From CAZYBU01 sp964645775 (GTDB taxonomy: Bacteria; Spirochaetota; UBA4802; UBA5550): DNA of 30,756 nucleotides. The translations under genes were made by a program, and so were the position numbers. Below are positions 7,641 through 15,362 of the stretch, one piece after another (position 1 is the first letter of the stretch; every line of letters begins with the position of its first letter). Where the stretch lies: positions 1-30,756 of the forward strand of contig CAZYBU010000036.1 in the NCBI GenBank assembly GCA_964645775.1, in the 5' to 3' direction. Under the pieces are notes generated by a model. The model saw only the letters and a list, made by a program, of their open reading frames with translations, was not told the DNA's origin and did not search any database.

Positions 7641-7676
7641 GGGTATTCTGACTGGGTATTCTGACTGGGTATTCTG
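7641..7676. repeat. 13-bp direct repeats upstream of the FecR gene
   Basis: GGGTATTCTGACT occurs at 7641-7653 and 7654-7666, with a third partial copy (GGGTATTCTG) at 7667-7676. The array lies 33-68 bases upstream of the FecR start codon, in the promoter or leader. It may be a set of protein-binding sites or a slippage-prone spacer that changes expression when the copy number changes. Confidence 0.7.
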
Positions 7677-7768
7677 ATATTATGGAAGTATACAAAGGTT
7701 ACGGTTAAGAAACAATCGATTTCTTCAACTTTATTTCACCCGGCACACCTTTATCGTTTCTCCGGTTT

Positions 7769-8617
7769 TCAGTCAAAGACGTAAAAGACCTGCTGCTCGG
7801 CCAGGCCGGCGAAACCGTAATCGTGGACCTGGTTCTGGAACTTTTCCCAGTTGTCGCCGTAATGGGTCAGATACATCTTCCCCTTAACCTCTGCCGGCAG
7901 CCCCTTCAGCTCCTCCAGGGAGGCGTGAACCCCGCCGGTAAAGAACTGGCAGTCGTGAAAAATAGCCTCAAAATTGAACATCTCCTCGTTCTGCATCACC
8001 AGATCCTCGTCATAACGGGTATCGCTGGTAAAGAAGACCCGGTCATCAAGAATCACGCCGCAGCTCCAGAAGGAGCTCTGCCAGTCCTCCGATGAATCGG
8101 GAATATGCTTTGTCCTCATCATTTTTATCCCGAGGTCCCCGACCTTCGCGCCCAGGGTCTCACGCTTGTAGTCCTGCAGCCATCGGGGACGGATAACGTC
8201 GAAGAAATCCCCGAAGGAGAGCATGATGCTGGCCTCCTCCTCGTTGTAGCTGCAGCCGCCCCGCAGCGACATGTCCCAAAGAATATGCTGATAGGTTTCG
8301 TCGATGACCATAACCGGTTTCTTTTTCGCCATGTACCTGTTCACCAGGGCCACCTCTTCCAGGCCTCCGATGTGATCAGCGTGAGAATGGGTAATCAGGT
8401 AGTTGGATATATCGGTCATGGACAGGCCCAGTTCCGAAAGGGCCTGGGGTGTCTTGGTGCCGCAGTCTATCAGCAGGTGATCCTTACCCTTAACAATCAT
8501 GAGGTTTGTCTGGTAGTGCCTCTTGGTAAAAGCGCTCCCTACCCCCACGAAGAAGAGTTCCAGACTTCCGTCATTGGTCAGGTTCAGTTCTCTATCCTTC
8601 AGGGTTTCGATCTTCAT
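7769..8617 (-). CDS. Metallo-beta-lactamase-fold hydrolase
   Basis: A 282-aa cytoplasmic enzyme. The ATG at 8617 is chosen because GGAGG lies five bases upstream (8623-8627); the longer in-frame start lacks this. The metal ligands are visible: THSHADH with His77, His79, Asp81 and His82, then an Asp in FFTSDTRYD and a final His in LTHYGDN. An early LLIDCG strand precedes the first motif. The overall form (FFVGVGSAF, LLIDCG, HSHADHIGG, FTSDTRY) resembles the RNase Z/phosphodiesterase branch more than beta-lactamases. The family hydrolyses many esters, including cyclic nucleotides and RNA, and no accessory domain narrows this down. It is divergent from the HAMP-TPR gene. Confidence 0.85.
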   Translation of the reverse strand: MKIETLKDRELNLTNDGSLELFFVGVGSAFTKRHYQTNLMIVKGKDHLLIDCGTKTPQALSELGLSMTDISNYLITHSHADHIGGLEEVALVNRYMAKKKPVMVIDETYQHILWDMSLRGGCSYNEEEASIMLSFGDFFDVIRPRWLQDYKRETLGAKVGDLGIKMMRTKHIPDSSEDWQSSFWSCGVILDDRVFFTSDTRYDEDLVMQNEEMFNFEAIFHDCQFFTGGVHASLEELKGLPAEVKGKMYLTHYGDNWEKFQNQVHDYGFAGLAEQQVFYVFD

Positions 8618-8821
8618 GTATTCCTCCAGGACCCGGGGCACGGCCGCTTCTGCAAAGGGCAGGATACCTCGCGGATGATACTGTGACGTATACTATCAAA
8701 GAATCTGAAAAGTTCAATATAAAATATTTAAACTTTCTTTCTTCTTCACTTCCCGGGCGAAATATGGTTGCCACGTGTGGCAGGATACCCCACTGTGCAC
8801 CCTGAGGTGAACGAGTTTTCG

Positions 8822-9973
8822 ATGAACGGACCCCGTCCTGCGAGACGCTTTGTTATTATCATAGCTCTGATATACTCCCTGAGCATCATCATTTACGCCC
8901 TCTCCTTCACCTTTCTTTATGAAAGGGACATCTCATACCTGAAAAGGAGCCTGGCCCGAATGGAGGGGCGGGGTATGCTCGACTCGGCCCGCCTTCTGCA
9001 CGAAATTTTTAATAAAAACAGGTCCGGAGGAATAGAAGAGCTCTCCAGCAGGCTCAGGGAACGTGTTGGAAGGGAGAGTGACGCTCTGGGTTGCGTTATA
9101 TTTCAAAAGACCGGAGACGAGAACTATTTCCTGGTCCGTAATATAATACGGTTCGATTCATCCTTTGATCCCGGGATCCGGGAGGGAACCCGGGTCATGG
9201 GCAGCCGCCAGTCAAAATACCTGAAAAAGGGCCGCCTCGCTCCCCTTGTGGAGGAGGAGACCTACGGCCAGGGAAGCAAACAGTGGAAGAGCGTCTATTT
9301 CCCTGTCCGCCTTGAATCCGGGAGAAGCCTCGTGGTATCCTGCAGCCACAGGATGGATCTGCTCCACGCCCGTCTCCAGGCCTTCAGCAAACGCTCCATG
9401 CCGGGCCGAATATTCCTTGTGGCCCTTTCCGTGGTCCTGGCCGTGGTGGTCGTCCTGGTTACCCTTCTCCTGTACCAGAATTACAATCTCCTTATCCGGC
9501 GCCTGACCCGCTCCATGCAGAAGGCGGCCGGAGGCGACCTGGACGTTCACCTTAAGCCCACGGATGACACCAGTATGAAGGAACTGGCCGAGTCCTTTAA
9601 CAGTCTCATCGAGGAGATGCGTGTTCTCCAGAAACCGGCGCCGCAACCGGAACCGAAACCGAAGCCGAAACCTAGACCGAAGCCGAAACCGAAGCCGGCG
9701 CCCGATCCCCTGGCCGACATCTTCCGCAGGGCCGTGTCGGAACTCAAGGAGGGCAACATGGAGGAGGCCCGTTCTCTTTTCACGGCGCTGGTGACCCTGA
9801 AACCGAACAGCTTCGGCGCGAACTTCAACCTGGGTGTCATCCACGCCCGTTCCAGAAACTACGACATGGCCCTGCTCTACTTAAACACGGCCCGGGAACT
9901 GAACCCGGAACACGCCACCACCGCCGAATACATTGAGAAGGTCAGAAAGCTCCGTGAGCGAAAAAAAGAATGA
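8822..9973 (+). CDS. HAMP-domain membrane protein with KP linker and TPR
   Basis: From the ATG at 8822 the product is 383 aa. It has TM1 (about 10-33), an extracytoplasmic region (34-195), TM2 (about 197-219), a HAMP domain (about 220-270, GGDLDVHLKPTDDTSMKELAESFNSL), a proline-rich linker of alternating Lys-Pro (about 271-296), and two TPR-like repeats (about 297-375, with FGANFNLGVIHARSRNYDMAL). HAMP normally relays a signal to a kinase, cyclase or chemotaxis domain; here the output module is a TPR, which binds proteins. An upstream in-frame TTG at 8768 is possible. The uvrC start lies inside its 3' end, so the two are probably co-translated. A sensor passing a signal to a bound partner is my inference. 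Confidence 0.8.
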   Translation: MNGPRPARRFVIIIALIYSLSIIIYALSFTFLYERDISYLKRSLARMEGRGMLDSARLLHEIFNKNRSGGIEELSSRLRERVGRESDALGCVIFQKTGDENYFLVRNIIRFDSSFDPGIREGTRVMGSRQSKYLKKGRLAPLVEEETYGQGSKQWKSVYFPVRLESGRSLVVSCSHRMDLLHARLQAFSKRSMPGRIFLVALSVVLAVVVVLVTLLLYQNYNLLIRRLTRSMQKAAGGDLDVHLKPTDDTSMKELAESFNSLIEEMRVLQKPAPQPEPKPKPKPRPKPKPKPAPDPLADIFRRAVSELKEGNMEEARSLFTALVTLKPNSFGANFNLGVIHARSRNYDMALLYLNTARELNPEHATTAEYIEKVRKLRERKKE

Positions 9974-11777
9974 ACGTTCCCTGAGAGAGAAGGCCTCCTC
10001 CTTCCCCCCTGAACCGGGCGTCTACCTGATGAAAGACGATTCCGGGACCATTATTTACATCGGAAAGGCCCGGTCCCTTCACAAACGGGTCCTATCCTAT
10101 TTTCAGAAGAAAAATCTGGAGCCGAAGACGGCCGTGCTTGTGGACCGTATACGTGAAGTTGAATACATCGTCACGGACAGCGAGATGGAGGCTCTTCTCC
10201 TGGAAAGTTCCCTTATCAAGAGACACAAACCCAGGTTCAACGTCCGCCTCAAGGACGACAAGAGGTATCCCTATATCGCCGTCACCCTCCAGGAGGAATA
10301 CCCCGGGGTCATCTATACGAGAAAACTCCGAAACGACGGAACCCGCTACTTCGGGCCGTACACCGACGCGGCCGCGGCAAAGAAGACCGTGGACATGATT
10401 AACCGGCTCTTCAAGCTGAAGACCTGCAGAAAGAGCCTGCCCCTCAGGGCGAACGAACGACCCTGTCTTAACTTCCAGCTCAAACGATGCAGCGGTCTCT
10501 GCACCGGCCGCATCTCAAGACAGGAATACCTTGAGCTCATTAACAACGCCATATCCTTCCTGGAGGGGAGCGTTGAGCCTGTTATCAAAGACATTCATGA
10601 CAGAATGATGGCCCACTCAGAAAGAATGGAGTACGAGAAGGCTGCCTCCCTGAGAGAGATTCTCTTCGATATCCAGAAGGTGACTGAGGAACAGAAGGTT
10701 TCGGCCCCGCTTGGAGACGACAGGGACTACCTGGAGACCGCGCGTTTCGGGGACGAGGCCATTGTTATCCTCTTCGAGTTCCGTAACGGTGTCCTCCTGG
10801 GACGAAAGGTATCTGTCATGGACGACAGCGAGATATCGGAAGAAGGGACCGTGGTGCAGAGCTTCATGGTCGATTACTATGAACGGTCCGACCCGCCGGC
10901 CCGTATCATTACTCCCTGTGGGATTCCTGACAGGAACCTCATAGAAGAGCACCTGACGGCACGCTCAGGCCACCGGGTGGTCATTTCCCGTCCCGGCGGG
11001 GGGGACGACGCCGGCATCCTTCGTCTCATGCAGAGGAACCTGGATATCATCGTCACGGAACGGAGGGCAACCCTGGAGGCCGGAGGCTACGGTGAAGAGA
11101 CGGCAGACCTGGGTCGCATGCTATCCCTGTCCCGGGAGCCGGAGAGCGTGGTCTGCTTCGACATATCCAACATCCAGGGTACCCATTCCGTGGCCTCCAT
11201 GGTCACATTCCGGGAGGGCCACCCGGAGCCTTCGGAATACAGGAGGTTCCGTATCCGGGGATACCGGGACGCCAATGATCCCGGCATGATCCACGAAGCG
11301 GTATCCCGCCGCCTTCAACACCTGCTGAACGAAGACCTTCCTTTACCGGACCTTATGGTCATTGACGGAGGCCCCACCCAGCTTGCCCGGGCCAGGGAGG
11401 CGGCCCGGACCCTGGAAGCGGACCTTCCCATCATCTCCCTGGCCAAGCGGGAGGAGGAGGTTTACGCGGACCCGGAGGAGACTCCCTTTCGATTCTCCCG
11501 GGAACGGCCCGGCCTGAAACTTCTCATGAGGATACGTGACGAGGCCCACAGGTTCGCCGTCACCTATCACCGAACCCTCAGGGACCGGGCCATGCTCCGT
11601 TCCGAAATCGACGCCATCCCCGGCATAGGTGATTCCGTGCGAAGGAGTCTTCTGGCCTCCTTCGGGCACCTGGATGCCATTAAAAGCGCCTCAATCCAGG
11701 ACCTGGAAAGGGTCGAGGGCGTGGGCCGGAAGCGGGCGGAAAAAATCGTGGATTTCTTTTCTAAGAAGAACGCCTGA
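9954..11777 (+). CDS. uvrC: Excinuclease ABC subunit C
   Basis: A 607-aa nuclease of nucleotide excision repair that makes both incisions around a lesion marked by UvrA and UvrB. The N-terminal GIY-YIG domain is seen as GVYLM (22-26) and IIYIGKARSLHKRV. The CLNFQLKRCSGLC segment typical of UvrC follows near residue 150, then a UvrB-binding UVR helix (HSERMEYEKAASLREIL), the RNase H-like C-terminal nuclease (CFDISNIQGTHSVASMV and MVIDGGPTQL), and two helix-hairpin-helix motifs at the end (IPGIGDSVRRSLL, VEGVGRKRAEKI). I start at the GTG at 9954, which overlaps the TPR gene by 20 bases; the TTG at 9933 is less likely. Length is normal. The 3' end overlaps the convergent radical SAM gene by 17 bases. 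Confidence 0.97.
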   Translation: MSEKKNERSLREKASSFPPEPGVYLMKDDSGTIIYIGKARSLHKRVLSYFQKKNLEPKTAVLVDRIREVEYIVTDSEMEALLLESSLIKRHKPRFNVRLKDDKRYPYIAVTLQEEYPGVIYTRKLRNDGTRYFGPYTDAAAAKKTVDMINRLFKLKTCRKSLPLRANERPCLNFQLKRCSGLCTGRISRQEYLELINNAISFLEGSVEPVIKDIHDRMMAHSERMEYEKAASLREILFDIQKVTEEQKVSAPLGDDRDYLETARFGDEAIVILFEFRNGVLLGRKVSVMDDSEISEEGTVVQSFMVDYYERSDPPARIITPCGIPDRNLIEEHLTARSGHRVVISRPGGGDDAGILRLMQRNLDIIVTERRATLEAGGYGEETADLGRMLSLSREPESVVCFDISNIQGTHSVASMVTFREGHPEPSEYRRFRIRGYRDANDPGMIHEAVSRRLQHLLNEDLPLPDLMVIDGGPTQLARAREAARTLEADLPIISLAKREEEVYADPEETPFRFSRERPGLKLLMRIRDEAHRFAVTYHRTLRDRAMLRSEIDAIPGIGDSVRRSLLASFGHLDAIKSASIQDLERVEGVGRKRAEKIVDFFSKKNA

Positions 11778-12840
11778 AAAGTCGCGCGAAGATGTCTCCT
11801 GAGTAGAGTCCGTTGGGAAGAACTTCGCATTCAGCCCAGCATCCAGGGCAGTTCCGGACCCATGTACGCTGACGCTCTGCCTCTTCTCCTTTCCAGACAT
11901 CAAGGAAACTGTTTAGTTTAAGATCGCCTGCGATCCGGCTGTTGAACTGGCAGACAGGCAGAGTCCCGTCCGGCAACAAACGCATGTGGGAACCGAGGGC
12001 CACACAGGATGGATTCGGATCAGCTTTACTCTCAAGGATCCGATTTCGGATTCCTTCAAGGTAATATTTTTTGGCCATCCTGTCCGCCAGGGGGAAGCCA
12101 CGAATCTCCCGCTCCACCTCCTTCATCAGTTCCAGTATCCTCTCCTTCGTGAATTCACCAAATGTGGAGAAGCTTCCCAGGTCGCCCGGAGTAAGGGTGA
12201 TCTCCCGTTCCGTGCTGTAGGTGGCGCTCACGTCGTAGGCCATGACAAGGTTATGCTGGATACCCATCGGTTTCAGGTAATCCCTGAGCTTCAAGTAGTG
12301 GTCGGCGCCTTCCTCGTCGACCACAGTCTGGTTTACGGCCAGGGTAATGTTCAGATCATCTTTACGTGGAGCAAGTTCCTTCAGGGTCCCTGTCACTCTA
12401 TCCCAGGCGTTATTCACTCCCCTGACCTGGTTATGCTTCTCATCCAGGCCGTCCACGGAAACCAGGAGATAGAGGGGTCTCTTTTTTTCTCTCTCTTCCA
12501 GGAACCGGACAATGAAATCGGTGAGAAAACCGTTAGTGGTCACGTGCAGGTACCAGGGCCGAAGATGCCGACGGGCCAGCTCCACGATCTCCGGGAAGTC
12601 CTTTCGTACGAAGGGTTCCCCTCCCGAGAGTCTAACCATGTCCAGGACCGGCAACTGCCGGAACACAGCCTCAATCTCTTCGAGAGTCATGTCATCGTTT
12701 CCCTTTATTTTCCAGGAATCACACATAATGCACCTGGCGTTGCACTTATAGGTGACGATATAGGTTAAAAATCGTGGTAGATTCGATCTGCCCCGTCTGT
12801 TTCTCATAATTGTGCCGGGAAGGCTCAGGGCTCGCATCAT
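11761..12840 (-). CDS. Radical SAM protein with C-terminal cysteine cluster
   Basis: A 359-aa enzyme. The CX3CX2C motif (CNARCIMC, Cys33, Cys37, Cys40) binds the 4Fe-4S cluster that cleaves S-adenosylmethionine. LSGGEPFVR is the usual SAM-binding GGE. The C-terminal part carries CVAL, CQF and CPGCWAEC, a SPASM-like set of cysteines that may hold an auxiliary cluster, as in peptide- or protein-modifying members. Its start codon overlaps the stop of the glycosyltransferase gene (TGATG), so both proteins are made together and likely act on the same product. No small precursor peptide is visible nearby, so a RiPP role is not supported; modification of a glycan or lipid precursor is possible. Confidence 0.85.
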   Translation of the reverse strand: MMRALSLPGTIMRNRRGRSNLPRFLTYIVTYKCNARCIMCDSWKIKGNDDMTLEEIEAVFRQLPVLDMVRLSGGEPFVRKDFPEIVELARRHLRPWYLHVTTNGFLTDFIVRFLEEREKKRPLYLLVSVDGLDEKHNQVRGVNNAWDRVTGTLKELAPRKDDLNITLAVNQTVVDEEGADHYLKLRDYLKPMGIQHNLVMAYDVSATYSTEREITLTPGDLGSFSTFGEFTKERILELMKEVEREIRGFPLADRMAKKYYLEGIRNRILESKADPNPSCVALGSHMRLLPDGTLPVCQFNSRIAGDLKLNSFLDVWKGEEAERQRTWVRNCPGCWAECEVLPNGLYSGDIFARLFRRSS

Positions 12841-13970
12841 ACAGCTATCTTTCTCTCCATTTCATTCATCTTATCATCCCCGGAGATTTCGGTGACCTCG
12901 CGGATATTACGGTTTATTATGGCCAGGGCGTCAGGATTTCCGAAGAGCCTGTCCCGGTCAATGGATTCCCTGAGGGCGTCAATTCGTAATAGAAAGGATT
13001 TCATGATCTCCCGATTCATCTCCTCCATGTGGACGGATACGCCGGTGCGGCTCTTCTCCAGGAAGTGCCCGTTTATCTCCTGTTCGAAGTTCCCGCTTTC
13101 CGGCATACCCAGGACCGGTTTACCGAGGAAGAGGGCCTCGCCCACCACCTGGTTCCCGGCCGTTGAGATCAGAGCCTCAGACGTGGCCAGGTCCTCAATA
13201 AATCTCCGGTTATCGATGGGCCGGAAAACCAGGTTGCCCCGGGAAGGTTGTTCACCCAGACCGTAGATGCGGACCTCCCGGCCTGTGGATTTCAGGGCCT
13301 CCATGACCTGAGGAGTGGTGAATTTTCTAAGATAGACTACCAGGTGGTCACCGTGTTCCGGCGTGATCCGGGTAATCTCATTTCTGAGCAGAACACCGAT
13401 CTGGGTGACCTTTGCCAGGTCATCCCTCAGGTCATCCCGAAGGGGCGGAAAGTAGAAGGATGATACAACGGTCTCCCGCTGTCCGCTATAGAAGAGGGGA
13501 ACGGCCTGGGCCAGGATGTCCGCCTTGGTCTTCAGGCCCGGCGGCAGAGAGTTGAGATCATATGTGACAAGAAAATGCTGGTGATTCAAGCTGATAAAGG
13601 GACAGCCTGTCTTCTGGGCGGCCCTGGGAAGAAGGGGATCAAAATCGGTTATCACGAGATCCGGCTGCTCCCGTTCTATATCATTCACAAGGCGTGCCAG
13701 CTTCCAGGGCAGGTCCACAATATACTGCAGGGCATGCAGAAAGCTTCTGGCGTAATTAAGCCTGTTCCATCGGTCATACTGCCAGGATAACCCATCAATA
13801 GGACGAACGGCAACATCCGTGTTTTTGTAAATAGGCGCAAGAAAGTCATAAGCATCAGAAGGCGCGTATATGACTATACGATGTTCCTTGCGAAGATCTT
13901 CGACAATGGTTCTTACCCGGGTAGCATGTCCTCTTCCTTCACCCGCCAGACCATAAAATATTGTTCCCAT
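12837..13970 (-). CDS. GT-B glycosyltransferase, MurG/MJ1255-like
   Basis: From the ATG at 13970 (GGAGAGGA upstream) the product is 377 aa. The N-terminal loop GLAGEGRGHATR is the glycine-rich motif of the MurG/GT28 group, and the C-terminal half has ALISTAGNQVVGEALFLGKPVLGMPESGNFEQEING, the sugar-nucleotide binding region in which a conserved Gly/Asn-rich loop, GEA and a late Glu-Gln contact the nucleotide sugar. No signal or membrane segment is seen, so it should work at the inner face of the membrane. It resembles the archaeal/bacterial MJ1255-like family. Donor and acceptor are unknown. It is translationally coupled to the radical SAM gene. An earlier in-frame start at 14042 lacks support. 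Confidence 0.8.
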   Translation of the reverse strand: MGTIFYGLAGEGRGHATRVRTIVEDLRKEHRIVIYAPSDAYDFLAPIYKNTDVAVRPIDGLSWQYDRWNRLNYARSFLHALQYIVDLPWKLARLVNDIEREQPDLVITDFDPLLPRAAQKTGCPFISLNHQHFLVTYDLNSLPPGLKTKADILAQAVPLFYSGQRETVVSSFYFPPLRDDLRDDLAKVTQIGVLLRNEITRITPEHGDHLVVYLRKFTTPQVMEALKSTGREVRIYGLGEQPSRGNLVFRPIDNRRFIEDLATSEALISTAGNQVVGEALFLGKPVLGMPESGNFEQEINGHFLEKSRTGVSVHMEEMNREIMKSFLLRIDALRESIDRDRLFGNPDALAIINRNIREVTEISGDDKMNEMERKIAV

Positions 13971-14321
13971 TCTATCGTTCCTCTCCTGCCCGCTGTAATA
14001 CGCGAAGTGACATAATAAATCAGTTACCTGTACAGCCGTCATATTGGTTAGAAACCGTTCAATTTTTATAAAATTATTAATAAGTTGATATTAATTTTGT
14101 CACAACTTCATGAGGGGGTCACTTATTGATAGAACCATGAAGGGTATTCTGCATTTATTCCTTACCCTGATATTTACCGTTAAACCTCCAGTATCCCGGC
14201 CGCATTCAGCGGCCGGGATTTATATGCACATAAAAGCATCTTCAGCAGTAATGACTGAAAAATATTTGACCTTTTCCGATATCCACCTTTACTTTATACT
14301 CGTGTAGCATCCGGAGTCACC
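13971..14321. other. Divergent intergenic region of about 350 bases
   Basis: It separates the minus-strand glycosyltransferase from the plus-strand coiled-coil gene. A very AT-rich block around 14050-14100 may hold promoters in both directions. A perfect hairpin at 14193-14219 ends an unannotated transcript (see the terminator entry). An open frame from 14143 starting MKGILHLFLTLIFTVK has a hydrophobic start but runs through the hairpin, so I do not call it as a gene. A TTGACC near 14267 is a possible -35 box for the 14322 gene. Confidence 0.5.
14193..14219 (+). terminator. Orphan intrinsic terminator-like hairpin
   Basis: ATCCCGGCCGC (14193-14203) pairs perfectly with GCGGCCGGGAT (14209-14219) around a 5-base loop, then TTTATAT. 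This has the form of a rho-independent terminator on the plus strand, but no plus-strand gene precedes it in the divergent region, so a small RNA or a leader/attenuator for the 14322 gene is implied. Confidence 0.6.
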
Positions 14322-15198
14322 ATGATAAACACCTTCAAACTATATGAAGAACTGAGTGAAACCCTTGATGACGCTTCCGCTCGTAAGCTGTCCAGTATAC
14401 TCGGTTCCTTCTATGAAGACTTTCAAAACATTGTTACGAAAGCCGAATTCACCGAGTTGAAGAACACGGTTCATGAACTGGCGGAAGCTCAGAAACGAAC
14501 NNNNNNNNNNNNNNNNNNNNNNNNNNNNNNNNNNNNNNNNNNNNNNNNNNNNNNNNNNNNNNNNNNNNNNNNNNNNNNNNNNNNNNNNNNNNNNNNNNNN
14601 CGAAGCGAGAGTCAATGAACTGGCGGAAGCCCAGAAACGAACCGAAGCGAGAGTCAATGAACTGGCGGAAGCCCAGAAACGAACCGAAGCGAGAGTCGGT
14701 GAACTGGCGGAGGCCCAGAAACGAACTGAGGAGACTCTACAATCCCTCGCCGTTACCGTCAGGGATTGCCAGAAACAGATCGGCGGCCTCTCCATGGCCG
14801 TAGGTTACGGAATCGAAGATAAAATTATCCCCTGTATGGAAGATTTCGCCCAAAAAGAGTATGGCATAACGTCCCGTCTTGTCGCCCGGCGCAATATTAT
14901 TTACTCGACAGGCGAATTCGATGAGATCAATATCTACGTTGAAGGAGATTCAACAAAAGGGGAAGAAGTTCTGCTCATTGGTGAATGCAAGGCCCAGCCA
15001 GGAAAGCGGGACATAGACAGATTTTCCGAGCTGCTGGACAGGATCAGAACCCATTATAGAAAACCTGTATTCGGTTTCCTTGTGGGTTACACCTTTCCAC
15101 CCGACATCGATTCCTATATCACGGAAAAGTATCCGGACATTAAGCGGTATCTGACCTATGAATTCGGATACAGGTTTTCCTGTAAAACAGCCGTATAG
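14322..15198 (+). CDS. Coiled-coil repeat protein with PD-(D/E)XK-like C-terminal domain
   Basis: One gene interrupted by the N gap; the frame changes across it only because the gap length is arbitrary. The ATG at 14322 has GGAG at 14313-14316. The N-terminal 50 residues are helical, then a 14-residue unit (NELAEAQKRTEARV) repeats exactly, giving a long coiled coil. After a further helix (about codons at 14740-14800) the C-terminal part shows GEFDEINIYVEG followed by VLLIGECKAQ, the D...ExK arrangement of PD-(D/E)XK nucleases. The architecture resembles proteins annotated DUF3782 or, misleadingly, 'chordopoxvirus fusion protein'. There is no signal peptide, so it is cytoplasmic. Nuclease activity is inferred only from these residues. 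Confidence 0.75.
14475..14742 (+). repeat. 42-bp in-frame tandem repeat array
   Basis: Copies begin at 14475, 14617, 14659 and 14701 (GAACTGGCGGAAGC...). Adjacent full copies after the gap are nearly identical, differing at a few bases. Each encodes 14 residues, two heptads of a coiled coil. The array contains the N run, so its copy number is unknown. Confidence 0.9.
14501..14600. other. Assembly gap of 100 N
   Basis: The gap lies inside the 42-bp repeats. Joining its two flanks directly would complete exactly one 42-base unit (26 + 16), so the true missing length should be a multiple of 42. One hundred is only a placeholder. Confidence 0.95.
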
Positions 15199-15227
15199 AA
15201 AAAGGCCCGCCAAATACCAATTTTTTC

Positions 15228-15255
15228 TTTACAGGGATACCGACCATCCTACCAT
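15228..15255 (+). promoter_or_regulatory. Candidate promoter of the tRNA-Pro gene
   Basis: TTTACA (15228-15233), 16 bases, then TACCAT (15250-15255) lie 13 bases before the mature 5' end of the tRNA. The boxes match the consensus moderately and the position suits a tRNA promoter, which could also drive the EIIA gene. Confidence 0.4.
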
Positions 15256-15268
15256 GACCCTTATCTAA

Positions 15269-15342
15269 CGGGGCGTGGCGCAGTCAGGTAGCGCACATGA
15301 CTGGGGGTCATGTGGTCGCTGGTTCAAATCCAGTCGCCCCGA
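15269..15342 (+). tRNA. tRNA-Pro (anticodon GGG)
   Basis: The 74 bases fold into a full cloverleaf: acceptor CGGGGCG with CGCCCCG, D-stem GCGC/GCGC, anticodon stem CATGA/TCATG with loop CTGGGGG (anticodon GGG), and T-arm GCTGG-TTCAAAT-CCAGT with one G-T pair. The discriminator is A and no CCA is encoded, so CCA must be added by the nucleotidyltransferase. It reads CCC and CCU proline codons. The EIIA gene starts only 20 bases downstream. Confidence 0.96.
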
Positions 15343-15362
15343 ATCTACTTCATCGCAAAATA

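Noticed and set aside
7609..7695. N-terminal extension of the FecR protein
   Set aside because: It would begin at a TTG and translate the 13-bp repeats; the ATG at 7608 has a far better ribosome site and exposes a lipoprotein signal.
14143..14307. Plus-strand frame MKGILHLFLTLIFTVK...
   Set aside because: It runs straight through the terminator-like hairpin and has no recognisable ending; not called as a gene.
15297..15362. Longer start for the EIIA gene within the tRNA
   Set aside because: It would overlap the 3' half of tRNA-Pro; the first residues are tRNA sequence.
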